From assembly GCF_013822795.1 (NCBI RefSeq), contig NZ_PNLB01000013.1, positions 80,205 through 144,204 of the forward strand: 64,000 nt of DNA, read 5' to 3'. The translations under genes and the position numbers were made by a program. Of the stretch, positions 8,446 through 17,837 are shown piece after piece. This DNA comes from Phenylobacterium sp. (GTDB lineage: Bacteria > Pseudomonadota > Alphaproteobacteria > Caulobacterales > Caulobacteraceae). The notes under the pieces are model-generated. The model made no database searches. It saw nothing but the letters and a program-made list of their open reading frames with translations, and was not told the DNA's origin. Within the stretch, counting starts at the first letter, position 1; each line of letters begins with the position of its first letter.

Positions 8446-9144
8446 TTATTCCCGATCGCCGCGGGCGGCGCGCGCGGCCCAGCGGCCCACCGCATCGGAG
8501 ACCAGCACCGCGGCCACGGCGATGACCGCGGCGACCAGGCAAAGGGCCGCGGCCCGCGCCTCGTCGCCCGGCGATTGGGTGGCGCCGTAGATCGCCGCCG
8601 GCAGGGTCAGGGTCTCGCCCGGGATGGCGGCGACGAAGGTGATGGTCGCCCCGAACTCGCCCAGCGCTTTGGCGAAGCCGAGGATGGCGCCGGCCGCCAC
8701 GCCGGGCAGCGCCAGCGGCAGGGTGATGCGGAAGAAGCGGACCAACCGCCCGGCCCCCAGCGTGCGGGCGACCTCGTCCACCTCGCGGTCGACCGCCTCG
8801 ATGGCCAGCCGGATCGGGCGGACCATCAGCGGGAACGCCATGATCCCGGCGGCCAGCGCCGCGCCGGTCCAGTCGAAGGCGAAGACGATCCCGACCTTCT
8901 CCAACGCCTGCCCGAACGCGCCGCGCCGGCCGAACAACAGCAGCAGCACATAGCCGGTCGCGACCGGCGGCAGCACCAGCGGCAAGGTCACCGCCGCGTC
9001 CAGCACCACCCGCGCAGCATAGCGGCCGCGCGCCTGGGCCAGCGCCACCAGCACCGCGATCGGCAGGGCGACCAGCGTCGCTGCGCCGGCCACCTTCAGC
9101 GACAACATCACCGCGGCGAAGTCTTCGGCCGTCAGGGTGCTCAC
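8446..9144 (-). CDS. modB: molybdate ABC transporter permease ModB
   Basis: 232-residue inner-membrane permease with about five hydrophobic segments. It carries the cytoplasmic EAA-type loop (DEVARTLGAGRLVRFFRITLPLALPG) that contacts the ATPase, and ends with FAKALGEFGATITFVAAIPGETLTLPAAIY, typical of ModB/CysT-type permeases. It starts at GTG 9144, overlapping the TGA of the upstream siroheme-like gene by four bases, so it is translationally coupled. Neither modA nor modC is adjacent, unlike the usual modABC operon. The molybdenum cofactor genes downstream support molybdate as the substrate, though tungstate or sulfate cannot be excluded. Confidence 0.85.
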   Translation of the reverse strand: MSTLTAEDFAAVMLSLKVAGAATLVALPIAVLVALAQARGRYAARVVLDAAVTLPLVLPPVATGYVLLLLFGRRGAFGQALEKVGIVFAFDWTGAALAAGIMAFPLMVRPIRLAIEAVDREVDEVARTLGAGRLVRFFRITLPLALPGVAAGAILGFAKALGEFGATITFVAAIPGETLTLPAAIYGATQSPGDEARAAALCLVAAVIAVAAVLVSDAVGRWAARAARGDRE

Positions 9145-10025
9145 GGCGCCGCCGTCGGCAGGATCTCGACCGCCACGCCGGCCTGCTCGAGTTCGGTCAG
9201 CACGATCGGCGCCGTGGCCACGCGCACGACGCTCTGGCCGGACGCGGCCAAGGCGGCGAGCCGCTCAGCGCTCGCCGCGTCCGGCTGCAGGCGTTCGGCG
9301 TCCCGGCGCGCCAGCGACAGGATCGCCGGATCGGCGTCCGGGTCGGCGACGATCACGTCGGCGGCGGCCAGCGCGCGCACGGCGCGCAGGGTCAACAGGT
9401 CGGCCGGGCCTCGGCCGGTGACGATCCGAATCCGGCCCTGGGCGGCGATGCCCCCGGCCAGCGCCTCGCGCAGCAGCCTCATCGCACCGTCCATGTCGCC
9501 GGCCATGGCGGCGGCGGCGGCCGGTCCGGTCAGCGCCTCGCGCAAGAACGTCCGGCGTTCGTGCAGCTGCGGCAGCGCGGCGCGGACCTCGTCCTGCAGC
9601 TGGCGGAACAGGGCCGCGACCCGGCCGGCGCCCTCAGGCACGCGCTGCTCGATGTCGGCGCGCAGCATGGTCGCCAGCATCGGCGAGGCGCCGCCGGTGC
9701 CGATGGCGGCCACCACCTCGCCGCGGTCGATCACCGCCGGGGTGGTGAAGTCGCAAAGCTGCGGGCGGTCGACGACGTTGACCGGCACGTGGGCCGCGCG
9801 GGCGGCGGCGGCGGCGGCTTGCGCAAAGACATCGTCGGCGCTGGCCACGAAGGCGAGCGCAGCGCCGGCATAGGCGGCGGGATCGGCCGCCGCGTCGCCT
9901 TGCAGATGCACGATACGGGCCGGCGAGCCTTCCAGCAGCCGCAGCTTGGCCTGCGCCGGCTCGCCCGAGCCGGCGATCACCACCGTGCGGCCGCTGAGCG
10001 GGAAGAAGGCGGGAAAGGCGTCCAT
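9141..10025 (-). CDS. siroheme synthase-like protein (precorrin-2 dehydrogenase domain plus remnant methyltransferase-like tail)
   Basis: 294 residues. Positions 1-200 match the CysG/Met8 N-terminal region: a Rossmann segment (GRTVVIAGSGEPAQAKLRLL), then VNVVDRPQLCDFTTPAVIDRGEVVAAIGTGG, which holds the catalytic Asp of precorrin-2 dehydrogenase/ferrochelatase. The last 90 residues begin RIRIVTGRGPADLLTLRAVRAL and look like the start of a uroporphyrinogen-III methyltransferase, but stop far short of the roughly 240 residues such a domain needs. The ATG at 10025 overlaps the mliC stop (TGATG). An upstream TTG at 10028 is possible but less likely. Siroheme or heme-d1-type tetrapyrrole synthesis is the likely role; linkage to modB is unusual. 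Confidence 0.75.
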   Translation of the reverse strand: MDAFPAFFPLSGRTVVIAGSGEPAQAKLRLLEGSPARIVHLQGDAAADPAAYAGAALAFVASADDVFAQAAAAAARAAHVPVNVVDRPQLCDFTTPAVIDRGEVVAAIGTGGASPMLATMLRADIEQRVPEGAGRVAALFRQLQDEVRAALPQLHERRTFLREALTGPAAAAAMAGDMDGAMRLLREALAGGIAAQGRIRIVTGRGPADLLTLRAVRALAAADVIVADPDADPAILSLARRDAERLQPDAASAERLAALAASGQSVVRVATAPIVLTELEQAGVAVEILPTAAP

Positions 10026-10336
10026 CAACCGGTCTTGCAGTCGCGGTAGGCCGCGCCGGGCGTCCCGGTCAGCATCGCCTCGTCGCCCTTGCTGAAGAGC
10101 TCGACCCCGCCGGCGGCGTACTTGGCGCCGGAGGCCGAGCGTACGTGCGGCAGACGGTAGGTGCGGTCTCCAGCCCGGACGATCGCCCTGTCGCCGGCCA
10201 GGTCGTAGGCGGCGGTGAACGAACGGCCGCCGGCGCAGGCATAGGTCTGGGGCGCGTTCGTCGCGTCCATCGGCGCCGTGCTGGCGCAGCCGGCCAGGAC
10301 CAGCGCCGCCCCGATCGCCAACATCACCTTCCGCAT
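10025..10336 (-). CDS. MliC-family lysozyme-inhibitor lipoprotein
   Basis: 103-residue putative outer-membrane or periplasmic lipoprotein. The signal peptide MRKVMLAIGAALVLAGC has a clear lipobox (LAGC, Cys17). The mature part has the MliC pattern: a Tyr-x-Cys start (TYACAGGRSFTAAYD), the conserved SASGAKYAAGGVELFSKGDEAML segment, and a closing Cys (YRDC) that should form a disulfide. Known MliC proteins inhibit c-type lysozymes. It is the first gene of a coupled three-gene operon (mliC, siroheme-like, modB), an unexpected grouping. The ATG at 10336 is the only sensible start. Confidence 0.82.
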   Translation of the reverse strand: MRKVMLAIGAALVLAGCASTAPMDATNAPQTYACAGGRSFTAAYDLAGDRAIVRAGDRTYRLPHVRSASGAKYAAGGVELFSKGDEAMLTGTPGAAYRDCKTG

Positions 10337-10344
10337 TCAGGTCC

Positions 10345-10438
10345 CCTGACTGTCAGGCGCACAGCCTAGCCGTGGTCGGCGCCGAACGCAGCCACTTTAC
10401 CGGCGAGCCTGAACGTCGTTAGGATGAGCGAACGCTCA
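10345..10438. promoter_or_regulatory. divergent control region with two perfect palindromes
   Basis: Between mliC (minus) and iorA (plus) lie CCTGAC-T-GTCAGG (10345-10357) and TGAGCG-AA-CGCTCA (10425-10438). The second sits 19 bases before the iorA ATG and 6 bases before its ribosome site. Its shape (a 14-bp dyad with two central bases) resembles operators of TetR-type repressors. No regulator gene is next to it. Binding is inferred from symmetry only. Confidence 0.5.
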
Positions 10439-10456
10439 CATGCGGGAGGGATACCC

Positions 10457-10945
<489 letters not shown>

Positions 10946-10959
10946 GGGGGGAACCGCAG

Positions 10960-13143
10960 ATGAACGCTCCCGTGAACAAGAAGGCGATCGCCGGCGCAAC
11001 TCGCCGCGACGTGGTGATCGGCGCCAGCCTGGTCGGCGGCGCCCTGGTGGTCGGGGCCTGCTCGCCCGGCGACCTGCTGTCGATCGGCGCCAAGGAGGAC
11101 TTCGGCGCCTTCGGCCCCTTCATCAAGATCGCGCCGGACGGCGTGGTCACCGTCGTCTCCAAGCACATCGAATTCGGCCAGGGCAACCACGCCGGGCTAG
11201 CCGCCATCGTCGCCGAGGAGCTGGACGCCGACTGGAGCAAGGTCCGCGTCGAACAGGCCCCCGCCATCGCCAAGGTCTACGCCAACACCGGCATGGGCGT
11301 GCAGGGCACCGGCGGCTCGTCGGCGATCTCCAATTCCTGGGACCAGCTGCGCAAGGCCGGCGCCTCGGCGCGGGCGATGTTCGTCGAGGCCGCCGCCAAC
11401 AAGTGGAGCGTGCCGGCCGGCGAGATTGCGGTGAAGGACGGCGTCCTGACCCACGCCTCGGGCAAGAGCGCGGGCTTTGGCGAGCTGGTCGCCGACGCCG
11501 CCAAGGCGACGCCGCCCGCCACGCCGACGCTGAAGGACCCCAAGACCTTCACGCTGATCGGCACCGACCGCGTGCGCCGCAAGGACGCCCAGGCCAAGTC
11601 GGACGGCACCGCCAAGTTCACCCAGGACGTCCAGCTGCCGAACATGCTGATCGCCATGGTCGCGCACGCGCCGAAGTTCGGGGCCAAGGTCGCCTCGTTC
11701 GACGCCGCCGAGGCCAAGAAGGTCCCCGGCGTGGTCGAGGTCTATCAGATCCCCAGCGGCGTGGCCGTGGTCGCCGAGACCACCTGGGCCGCCAAGCAGG
11801 GCCGCGAGGCGCTGAAGGTCACCTGGAACGAGGACGAGGCCGAGAAGCGCTCCTCGGACGCCATCCTCGCCCGCTACAAGGAGCTGGCCTCCGGCAAGGC
11901 CCAGCCGGCCGACAAGGAGAAGTGGCAGGCTTTTGAGAGCAAGGGCGACATCGCCACGGTGAAGGGCGAGGCGTTCGAGGCGGCCTACGACTTCCCGTTC
12001 CTGGCCCACGCGACCATGGAGCCAATGAACTGCGTGGCCCAGGCCGGCGGCGGCAAGGCCAAGCTGACCTTCGGCTCACAGATCCCGACCATCGACCAGC
12101 TCAACACCGCCAAGATCGTCGGCATGCTGCCCGGCGCGGTGGAGATCGAGACCCTGTTCGCCGGCGGCTCGTTCGGACGCCGCGCCAACTTCCAGTCCGA
12201 CTACGTCGCTGAGTGCGTCGAGATCGCCAAGAAGGTCGGCAAGGACCGGCCGGTGAAGCTGGTCTGGACCCGCGAGGACGACATGGCCGCCGGCTACTTC
12301 CGGCCGATCGCCCACCACACGGTGCGCGTCACCCTGGACAAGGACGGCTACCCCGCCAGCTGGCGCCAGCGGGTGGTCACCCAGACCCTGATGAAGGGCT
12401 CGCCGATGGGCCAGCCCAAGCTCGACGAGACCGCGGTCGAAGGCACGCTAGGCTCGCCCTATCTGAAGGCGACGCCGATCGTCGACGCCCAGCTGATCCA
12501 GCCGGATTCGGGCGTGCCGGTGCTGTGGTGGCGCTCCGTCGGCGCGACCCACACCGCCTATGTGATGGAGCACACCATCGACCAGCTGGCCAAGAAGGCC
12601 GGCAAGGATCCGGTCGAGTACCGCCGCGCGCTCTACACCAAGGCTGGGGCCAACCGTCACCTGGCGGTGCTGAACCTGGCGGCCGAGAAGGCCGGCTGGA
12701 CGACCCCGGCGCCGGCGGGCTGGACCCGCGGCGTGGCCGTGCACGAGAGCTTCGGCTCGGTGGTCGCACAGATCGCCGAGGTGAAGCTGGACGGCGGCGT
12801 CCCGAAGGTCGGCCGCGTGGTCACCGCCATCGACTGCGGCACCGCGATCTCGCCCGACCAGATCGCCTCGCAGATGGAAGGCGGCACCTGCTACGGGCTG
12901 TCGGCGGCGATGTTCGGCCAGATAACCCTGAAGGACGGCGTGGTCGAGCAGGGCAACTTCGACAGCTATCGCGTGCTGCGCAACTCCGAGGCCCCGACCG
13001 TCGAGACCTACATCGTGGCGTCCGGCAATGCGCCGAGCGGGGTCGGCGAACCGGGCACCCCGGTGATCGGCCCGGCGGTGGCCAACGCCCTGCTGACCCT
13101 CACCGGCCAGCCGACGCTGAGCCAGCCGTTCGTCAAAGCCTAG
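10960..13143 (+). CDS. molybdopterin-binding large subunit of a molybdenum hydroxylase (IorB-like), TAT-exported
   Basis: 727-residue catalytic subunit. The N-terminus has a twin-arginine signal (TRRDVVIG, Arg15-Arg16) and a hydrophobic stretch ending VVGAC, so export to the periplasm, perhaps as a lipoprotein, is likely. This matches IorB-type rather than cytoplasmic xanthine dehydrogenases. Seen: the substrate-channel and cofactor segments FGQGNHAG, GSFGRRANFQSDYV and VLWWRSVGATHTAYVME, and the catalytic Glu697 in GVGEPGTP. The family hydroxylates aldehydes or N-heterocycles using water; the substrate here is unknown. The ATG at 10960 follows GGGGGGAACCGCAG. Its stop shares CTAG with the convergent mocA stop. 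Confidence 0.92.
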   Translation: MNAPVNKKAIAGATRRDVVIGASLVGGALVVGACSPGDLLSIGAKEDFGAFGPFIKIAPDGVVTVVSKHIEFGQGNHAGLAAIVAEELDADWSKVRVEQAPAIAKVYANTGMGVQGTGGSSAISNSWDQLRKAGASARAMFVEAAANKWSVPAGEIAVKDGVLTHASGKSAGFGELVADAAKATPPATPTLKDPKTFTLIGTDRVRRKDAQAKSDGTAKFTQDVQLPNMLIAMVAHAPKFGAKVASFDAAEAKKVPGVVEVYQIPSGVAVVAETTWAAKQGREALKVTWNEDEAEKRSSDAILARYKELASGKAQPADKEKWQAFESKGDIATVKGEAFEAAYDFPFLAHATMEPMNCVAQAGGGKAKLTFGSQIPTIDQLNTAKIVGMLPGAVEIETLFAGGSFGRRANFQSDYVAECVEIAKKVGKDRPVKLVWTREDDMAAGYFRPIAHHTVRVTLDKDGYPASWRQRVVTQTLMKGSPMGQPKLDETAVEGTLGSPYLKATPIVDAQLIQPDSGVPVLWWRSVGATHTAYVMEHTIDQLAKKAGKDPVEYRRALYTKAGANRHLAVLNLAAEKAGWTTPAPAGWTRGVAVHESFGSVVAQIAEVKLDGGVPKVGRVVTAIDCGTAISPDQIASQMEGGTCYGLSAAMFGQITLKDGVVEQGNFDSYRVLRNSEAPTVETYIVASGNAPSGVGEPGTPVIGPAVANALLTLTGQPTLSQPFVKA

Positions 13144-13748
13144 CGATCGAGGTCGCTGCGCTCGTCGACGTCGAACAGCACGCCGTCGTCGGGCGCCTCG
13201 ACCAGGGCCAGCGCCTGGCCGAGCCCTTTGAGGATCGCGCGCGCGCCGGCGTCGCCGGACAGCGTGCGCAGTTGCGGCAGCAGGCCTGAGCCGATCAGGG
13301 CCGGATGGCCGCGCTGGCCTTCGAACACCGGCGCGGCGGCCGGCGCACCGGCGCGGACCGCCGCGACGAGCTTCCCAAGCACCGCATGGGGCACGCGCGG
13401 CATGTCGCCGAGAAAGACAAATGCACCTGCACAGTTCGCGGGCAGCTCGGCGGCGGCCCGGCGCAGCGACGCGCCCATCCCCTCCTCGTGGTCGTCGGCA
13501 TGAACCACCAGCAGACGCGAGGAGGCGCCCGAACGCGCGGCATGGTCGCGAGCCAACGCCTCGACCTCCGCCGCTGCCGTTCCGGTGACCACGATCACCC
13601 GGCGGACGGGCGCGGCGAAGGCGGCCGCCAGGGCGCCGTCCAAAAGGGCGCCGCCTGCCCACGGCGCCAGCAGCTTGCCGCCGCCGAACCGCCGTCCCGC
13701 GCCGGCGGCCAAAACCACAGCCTCGAATTCGGGCGCCTCTGTCGCCAA
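13140..13748 (-). CDS. mocA: molybdenum cofactor cytidylyltransferase (MocA-type NTP transferase)
   Basis: 202-residue nucleotidyltransferase. Seen: the N-terminal loop [17 protein letters not shown] (Lys25) that binds the nucleotide, the metal-binding [11 protein letters not shown], and [14 protein letters not shown], typical of MocA, which makes the cytosine dinucleotide form of the cofactor used by xanthine-oxidase-family enzymes. Context agrees: it ends on iorB and neighbours moaA. The start is a TTG at 13748 preceded by AGGGGAA; no ATG exists before the conserved first strand. Only 20 bases separate it from the divergent moaA. Confidence 0.85.
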   Translation of the reverse strand: MATEAPEFEAVVLAAGAGRRFGGGKLLAPWAGGALLDGALAAAFAAPVRRVIVVTGTAAAEVEALARDHAARSGASSRLLVVHADDHEEGMGASLRRAAAELPANCAGAFVFLGDMPRVPHAVLGKLVAAVRAGAPAAAPVFEGQRGHPALIGSGLLPQLRTLSGDAGARAILKGLGQALALVEAPDDGVLFDVDERSDLDR

Positions 13749-13768
13749 ACCGTGTTCCCCTCTATCTT

Positions 13769-14812
13769 ATGCTCAGCATGACGCCCTATGACGCCGCATC
13801 GCCGCAAGAGGCCCGCGTCCAACCGTTGATCGATGGATTCGGTCGGACGGTGAGCTATCTGCGTGTCTCGGTCACCGACCGCTGCGACCTGCGCTGCGTC
13901 TACTGCATGTCCGAGCACATGACCTTCCTGCCGAAGGCCGAGGTGCTGACGCTCGAGGAGCTGGACCGCATCGCCTCGGCCTTCGTGGCGCTGGGCACGC
14001 GCAAGCTGCGCATCACCGGCGGCGAGCCGCTGGTCCGCAAGGGCGTGATGGGCCTGTTCGAGAACCTCTCGCGGCACCTGAAGTCGGGCGCGCTGGACGA
14101 GCTGACCCTGACCACCAACGGCACGCGGCTGGAGGAATTCGCCGCCGACCTCGCCCGCCTCGGCGTGCGGCGGGTCAACGTCTCGATGGATACGCTGGAC
14201 CCGGCCAAGTTCCGCGTCCTGACCCGCGGCGGCCAGCTGCCCAAGGTCATGGCCGGCATCGACGCGGCCCTGGCCGCCGGCCTCTCGGTCAAGATCAACG
14301 CCGTGGCGCTGAAGGACGACAACGCCGCCGAACTGCCCGACCTGATCGCCTGGGCCCATGCCCGCGGCTGCGACATGACCCTGATCGAGGCCATGCCGCT
14401 GGGCGAAATCGAGGTCGACCGCACCGACCAGTTCCTGTCGCTGAAGGACGTCCGCCGCGGGCTGGAGAGCTTCTGGACGCTGAACGAGATCGCCCACCGC
14501 ACCGGCGGCCCGGCCCGCTATGTCCGAGTCGAGGAGACCGGCGGGCGACTAGGGTTCATCACCCCGCTCAGCCATAATTTCTGCGAGAGCTGCAACCGCG
14601 TGCGGCTGACCTGCACCGGCACCCTCCACACCTGCCTCGGCCGCGAGGACGCCAGCGACCTGCGCGCGGTGATCCGCGCCGGGGCCGACGACGCGGGACT
14701 GGTGGACGCCATCCGCCTGGCGATCGACGCCAAGCCGCAGGGCCACGACTTCCACATCGAGCGCGCCGCCGCCCCGGCCGTCGCGCGCCACATGTCGACG
14801 ACCGGGGGCTGA
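13769..14812 (+). CDS. moaA: GTP 3',8-cyclase MoaA
   Basis: 347-residue radical SAM enzyme for the first step of molybdenum cofactor synthesis, GTP to 3',8-cyclo-GTP. The radical SAM cluster is bound by Cys39, Cys43 and Cys46 ([13 protein letters not shown]). SAM-binding GGEPLVR follows, and the second Fe-S cluster is bound by the C-terminal motif [21 protein letters not shown]. The C-terminus ends in Gly-Gly, as required for activity in the family. It is the first gene of the moa/moe operon. Two in-frame ATGs (13769, 13778) are possible; neither has a strong ribosome site. Confidence 0.96.
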   Translation: MLSMTPYDAASPQEARVQPLIDGFGRTVSYLRVSVTDRCDLRCVYCMSEHMTFLPKAEVLTLEELDRIASAFVALGTRKLRITGGEPLVRKGVMGLFENLSRHLKSGALDELTLTTNGTRLEEFAADLARLGVRRVNVSMDTLDPAKFRVLTRGGQLPKVMAGIDAALAAGLSVKINAVALKDDNAAELPDLIAWAHARGCDMTLIEAMPLGEIEVDRTDQFLSLKDVRRGLESFWTLNEIAHRTGGPARYVRVEETGGRLGFITPLSHNFCESCNRVRLTCTGTLHTCLGREDASDLRAVIRAGADDAGLVDAIRLAIDAKPQGHDFHIERAAAPAVARHMSTTGG

Positions 14813-14816
14813 GGTC

Positions 14817-15056
14817 ATGGCCAGGGTTTTGTTGTTCGGTCGCCTGAGCGACGTCGCCGGCTGGCGCTCGCGCGAGCTGGACGCCGACTCCATCGCCGCC
14901 CTCACCGCGCTGTTGTCGGACGAGGACGCCGACCTCGCCGAAGCTCTGGCCCGGCCCGGCGTCCAGGTCGCCCTCGACCAGGAGATCGTGCGTGGCGACG
15001 CGGCGCTGACCGCGCGGTCGGAGGTCGCTTACCTGCCGCCGATGAGCGGCGGATGA
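14817..15056 (+). CDS. moaD: molybdopterin synthase sulfur carrier subunit MoaD
   Basis: 79-residue ubiquitin-fold protein ending LPPMSGG. The C-terminal Gly-Gly is thiocarboxylated and donates sulfur to cyclic pyranopterin monophosphate. It starts four bases after moaA and overlaps moaE by four bases (ATGA), so the two synthase subunits are translationally coupled. Length is normal for MoaD (about 80 residues). Confidence 0.93.
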   Translation: MARVLLFGRLSDVAGWRSRELDADSIAALTALLSDEDADLAEALARPGVQVALDQEIVRGDAALTARSEVAYLPPMSGG

Positions 15057-15505
15057 TCAGCCTGACCGACCAGCCGTTCGAGCCCGGCGCGCTGCTGACC
15101 GCCTTCAGCCAGGGCCGCGACGAGACCGGCGCCATCGCCACCTTCACGGGCCTGGCCCGCGCCGAGCGCGGCGCCACGACGACGCTGGAACTCGAGGCCT
15201 ATCCCGGCTTTACGGAAGCCGCGATCGACAAGATCGCGCAGGAGGCCAAGGCCCGCTTCGCGCTCGACGACTTCCAGATCGTCCACCGGGTCGGCGCCAT
15301 CGCGCCCGGCGAGCCGATCGTCTTCGTGGCCACCGCCGCCACGCACCGCCGCGCGGCCTTCGAGGCCTGCGATTTCCTGATGGACTACTTGAAGAGCCGC
15401 GCCCCCTTCTGGAAGAAGGAGACCGGCCCCGACGGCTCGCGCTGGATCGAACCGCGCGACCAGGACCACGCCGACATCGCCCGATGGGAGAGCACCAAGC
15501 CATGA
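15053..15505 (+). CDS. moaE: molybdopterin synthase catalytic subunit MoaE
   Basis: 150-residue large subunit of molybdopterin synthase, which forms the dithiolene of molybdopterin together with MoaD. The conserved end LMDYLKSRAPFWKKET (catalytic lysines near residues 115-124) and HRVGAIAPGEPIVFVA are characteristic. It overlaps moaD (upstream) and moaB (downstream) by four bases each. The usual end is extended by about 15 polar residues. Confidence 0.95.
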   Translation: MISLTDQPFEPGALLTAFSQGRDETGAIATFTGLARAERGATTTLELEAYPGFTEAAIDKIAQEAKARFALDDFQIVHRVGAIAPGEPIVFVATAATHRRAAFEACDFLMDYLKSRAPFWKKETGPDGSRWIEPRDQDHADIARWESTKP

Positions 15506-16050
15506 ACGCCTTCACCCCCGGCGGCCGCATCGACGAGAGCCAGGCGATCAAGCCGGTCCGCATCGCGGTGCTGACCGTCTCCGACACCCGCGACGAGGAA
15601 AGCGACACCTCGGGCCACGTGCTGGCCGAGCGGATCAAGGCCGCCGGCCACGAGCTGGCCGACAAGGGCATCGTCAAGGACGACGTCGCCCAGATCCGCG
15701 AGCAGATCAAAGCCTGGGTCGCCTCGGGCAGCATCGACGCCATCATCACCACCGGCGGCACCGGCATCACCGGCCGCGACGTGACGCCCGAGGCGGTCGA
15801 GCCGCTGTTCGACAAGAAGATCGACGGCTTCTCGGTGATCTTCCATCTGGTCAGCTACCAGTCGGTCGGCCTCTCGACCCTGCAGAGCCGCGCGACCGCC
15901 GGCATCGTCGACGGCGTGTTCGTGTTCTGCCTGCCCGGCTCCAACGGCGCGGTGAAGGACGGCTGGGATAAGGTGATCGCGGCCCAGCTCGACAGCCGCC
16001 ATGGCCCCTGCAACATGGTCGAACTCATGCCGCGCCTGCTCGAGAAGTAG
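15502..16050 (+). CDS. moaB: molybdenum cofactor biosynthesis protein MoaB
   Basis: 182-residue MoaB/MogA-type protein, thought to adenylylate molybdopterin before metal insertion. Seen: AVLTVSDTRDEESDTSG, the molybdopterin-binding ITTGGTGITGRDVTPEA and FCLPGSNGAVKDGW. The long C-terminal form with DSRHGPCNMVELMPRL is the MoaB subtype. The ATG at 15502 overlaps the moaE TGA. moaC follows with no spacing. Confidence 0.93.
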   Translation: MNAFTPGGRIDESQAIKPVRIAVLTVSDTRDEESDTSGHVLAERIKAAGHELADKGIVKDDVAQIREQIKAWVASGSIDAIITTGGTGITGRDVTPEAVEPLFDKKIDGFSVIFHLVSYQSVGLSTLQSRATAGIVDGVFVFCLPGSNGAVKDGWDKVIAAQLDSRHGPCNMVELMPRLLEK

Positions 16051-16521
16051 GTGAGTAAGCTCACCCACATCGACGAGACCGGCCGCGCCCACATGGTCGA
16101 CGTCTCGGATAAGGCGGTCACGTCCCGCGAGGCGACCGCCGAGGGCTTCGTGCGCATGGACGCCGCCACCCTGGCCCTGGCGCTGTCGGGCGACGCCAAG
16201 AAGGGCGACGTGCGCGCCACCGCCGAGATCGCCGGGATCATGGCCGCCAAGAAGACCGCCGACCTGATCCCGCTGTGCCATCCGCTGGCGCTGAGCAAGG
16301 TCGAGGTGCGCGTCGCCCCGGCCGACGGCGGCCTGGCGGTCACCGCCCGCGTGAAGACCTCGGGCCAGACCGGCGTCGAGATGGAGGCGCTGACCGCCGT
16401 CTCGGTCGCCTGCCTGACGATCTACGACATGCTGAAGGCGGCCGACAAAGGCATGACCATCGAAAGCGTGCGGCTGCTGACCAAGAGCGGCGGCAAGTCC
16501 GGCGACTGGGCCCGCGCATGA
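16051..16521 (+). CDS. moaC: cyclic pyranopterin monophosphate synthase MoaC
   Basis: 156-residue enzyme converting 3',8-cyclo-GTP to cyclic pyranopterin monophosphate. The N-terminus [18 protein letters not shown] and the segments [15 protein letters not shown] and [19 protein letters not shown] are nearly invariant in the family and carry the catalytic Lys and Asp. It starts at a GTG immediately after the moaB TAG, so initiation depends on the end of moaB. It overlaps moeA by four bases. Confidence 0.96.
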   Translation: MSKLTHIDETGRAHMVDVSDKAVTSREATAEGFVRMDAATLALALSGDAKKGDVRATAEIAGIMAAKKTADLIPLCHPLALSKVEVRVAPADGGLAVTARVKTSGQTGVEMEALTAVSVACLTIYDMLKAADKGMTIESVRLLTKSGGKSGDWARA

Positions 16522-17708
16522 AACTGATGCCCGTCGAGGACGCCCGCGCGGCGATGCTGGCCGAGGTCTCGCCCCTGGCCGGCGAAACCATCGCGCTCAA
16601 GACCGCCATAGGCCGGGTGCTGGCCGAGGACGTGACCGCCGTCCGCCACCAGCCGCCGTTCGACGCCTCGGCCATGGACGGCTGGGCGCTGCGCAGCGCC
16701 GACGCCCCCGGGACGCTGGCCATCGTTGGGGAGAGCGCCGCCGGCCACGGCTATGAGGGCGAGCTCAAGCCCGGCCAGGCGGTGCGGATCTTCACCGGCG
16801 CGGCCATGCCCGCCGGCGCCGACACCATCGTCATCCAGGAGGACGCCACCCGCGAGGGCGACGCCGTCACCGTGCCCGCCTCCGCGCCGGGCGCTAACCT
16901 GCGGCCCGCCGGCGGCGACTTCAAAGCCGGCCAGGCGCTGCTGAGCGCCGGAACCCGCATCGATCCCTGGCGGTTGTCCCTGGCGGCCTCCGCCGGGCGC
17001 GCCGAAGTCCTCGTCCACGCCCGGCCGCGGGTGGCGATCGTGTCCACCGGCGAGGAGATCGTCGAGGCGCCGGCCGCGCCGGGCCCCTACCAGATCTACG
17101 ATTCCGGCGCGCCGGCCCTTGCCGCCATGGTTGAGGGCTGGGGCGGCGCGGCCTTCAAATGCAAGCCGGTGCGCGACGAGCTGGACGCCGTGATCGGCGC
17201 CCTGCGCGACGCCGACGCCGAGCTGATCGTCACGGTCGGCGGCGCCTCGGTCGGCGACCACGATCTGGTCCGCGCCGCGGCCCAGGCGCTGGGCCTGTCG
17301 CTCAAGGTCGCCAGCGTCAATGTCCGCCCCGGCAAGCCGACCTTCTTTGGGGTGCTGGGCGACGGCCGCAAGCTGCTCGGCCTGCCCGGCAATCCGGCCT
17401 CAGCCTTCGTCTGCGCCGAACTGTTCCTCAAGCCCATCATCATGAAGATGCAGGGCGGGGCCGAAAACCTGCCGATCGTGAGCGCCAAAACCGCCGTGCC
17501 GATGGCCGCCAACGGATCGCGCGAGCACTGGATGCGGGCCAAGCTCAGCTATGCGGACGGCGCGCTGATCGCCGAGCCCTACCGCGACCAGGACTCCTCG
17601 CTGGTCAGCGTCTTCGCCGCCGCCGACGCCCTGCTGCGCCGCCCCGCCAACGCTCCGGCCCTGGCCGCCGGCGACTTGGTCGACGTGCTGCCTCTGGCGC
17701 GGGCCTAA
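16518..17708 (+). CDS. moeA: molybdopterin molybdenumtransferase MoeA
   Basis: 396-residue enzyme that inserts molybdate into adenylylated molybdopterin. Seen: [13 protein letters not shown] near residue 50, [14 protein letters not shown], the catalytic region [14 protein letters not shown] and the molybdopterin-binding loop [18 protein letters not shown]. Length matches MoeA (about 400). The ATG at 16518 overlaps the moaC stop (ATGA). It is the last gene of the tight moaA-D-E-B-C-moeA operon and is followed directly by a palindromic repeat. Confidence 0.95.
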   Translation: MKLMPVEDARAAMLAEVSPLAGETIALKTAIGRVLAEDVTAVRHQPPFDASAMDGWALRSADAPGTLAIVGESAAGHGYEGELKPGQAVRIFTGAAMPAGADTIVIQEDATREGDAVTVPASAPGANLRPAGGDFKAGQALLSAGTRIDPWRLSLAASAGRAEVLVHARPRVAIVSTGEEIVEAPAAPGPYQIYDSGAPALAAMVEGWGGAAFKCKPVRDELDAVIGALRDADAELIVTVGGASVGDHDLVRAAAQALGLSLKVASVNVRPGKPTFFGVLGDGRKLLGLPGNPASAFVCAELFLKPIIMKMQGGAENLPIVSAKTAVPMAANGSREHWMRAKLSYADGALIAEPYRDQDSSLVSVFAAADALLRRPANAPALAAGDLVDVLPLARA

Positions 17709-17712
17709 CACC

Positions 17713-17830
17713 CAATTCCTCCCCCGCTGGGGGAGGTGGCGCGCGCAGCGTGACGGAGGGGGACTGCGGATTCAGAAAGCCCCCTCAGTCGGCCTTGCGG
17801 CCGACAGCTCCCCCAGAGGGGGAGCAATTG
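17713..17830. repeat. palindromic dispersed repeat, type B, copy 1
   Basis: The left end hairpin CCTCCCCC-GCT-GGGGGAGG (17718-17736) and right end hairpin CTCCCCC-AGA-GGGGGAG (17808-17824) are joined by an inner stem (GAGGGGGACT at 17756-17765 with AGCCCCCTC) and by GTCGGCC-TTGC-GGCCGAC (17788-17805). AATT flanks both ends. It fills the gap between the convergent moeA and xdhC genes. Same family as 24098-24220 and 33019-33143. Confidence 0.85.
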
Positions 17831-17837
17831 ACGCCTT

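Noticed and set aside
10424..10456. Earlier start for the IorA-like gene
   Set aside because: It would begin inside the palindrome and skip the strong GGGAGGG site before 10457.
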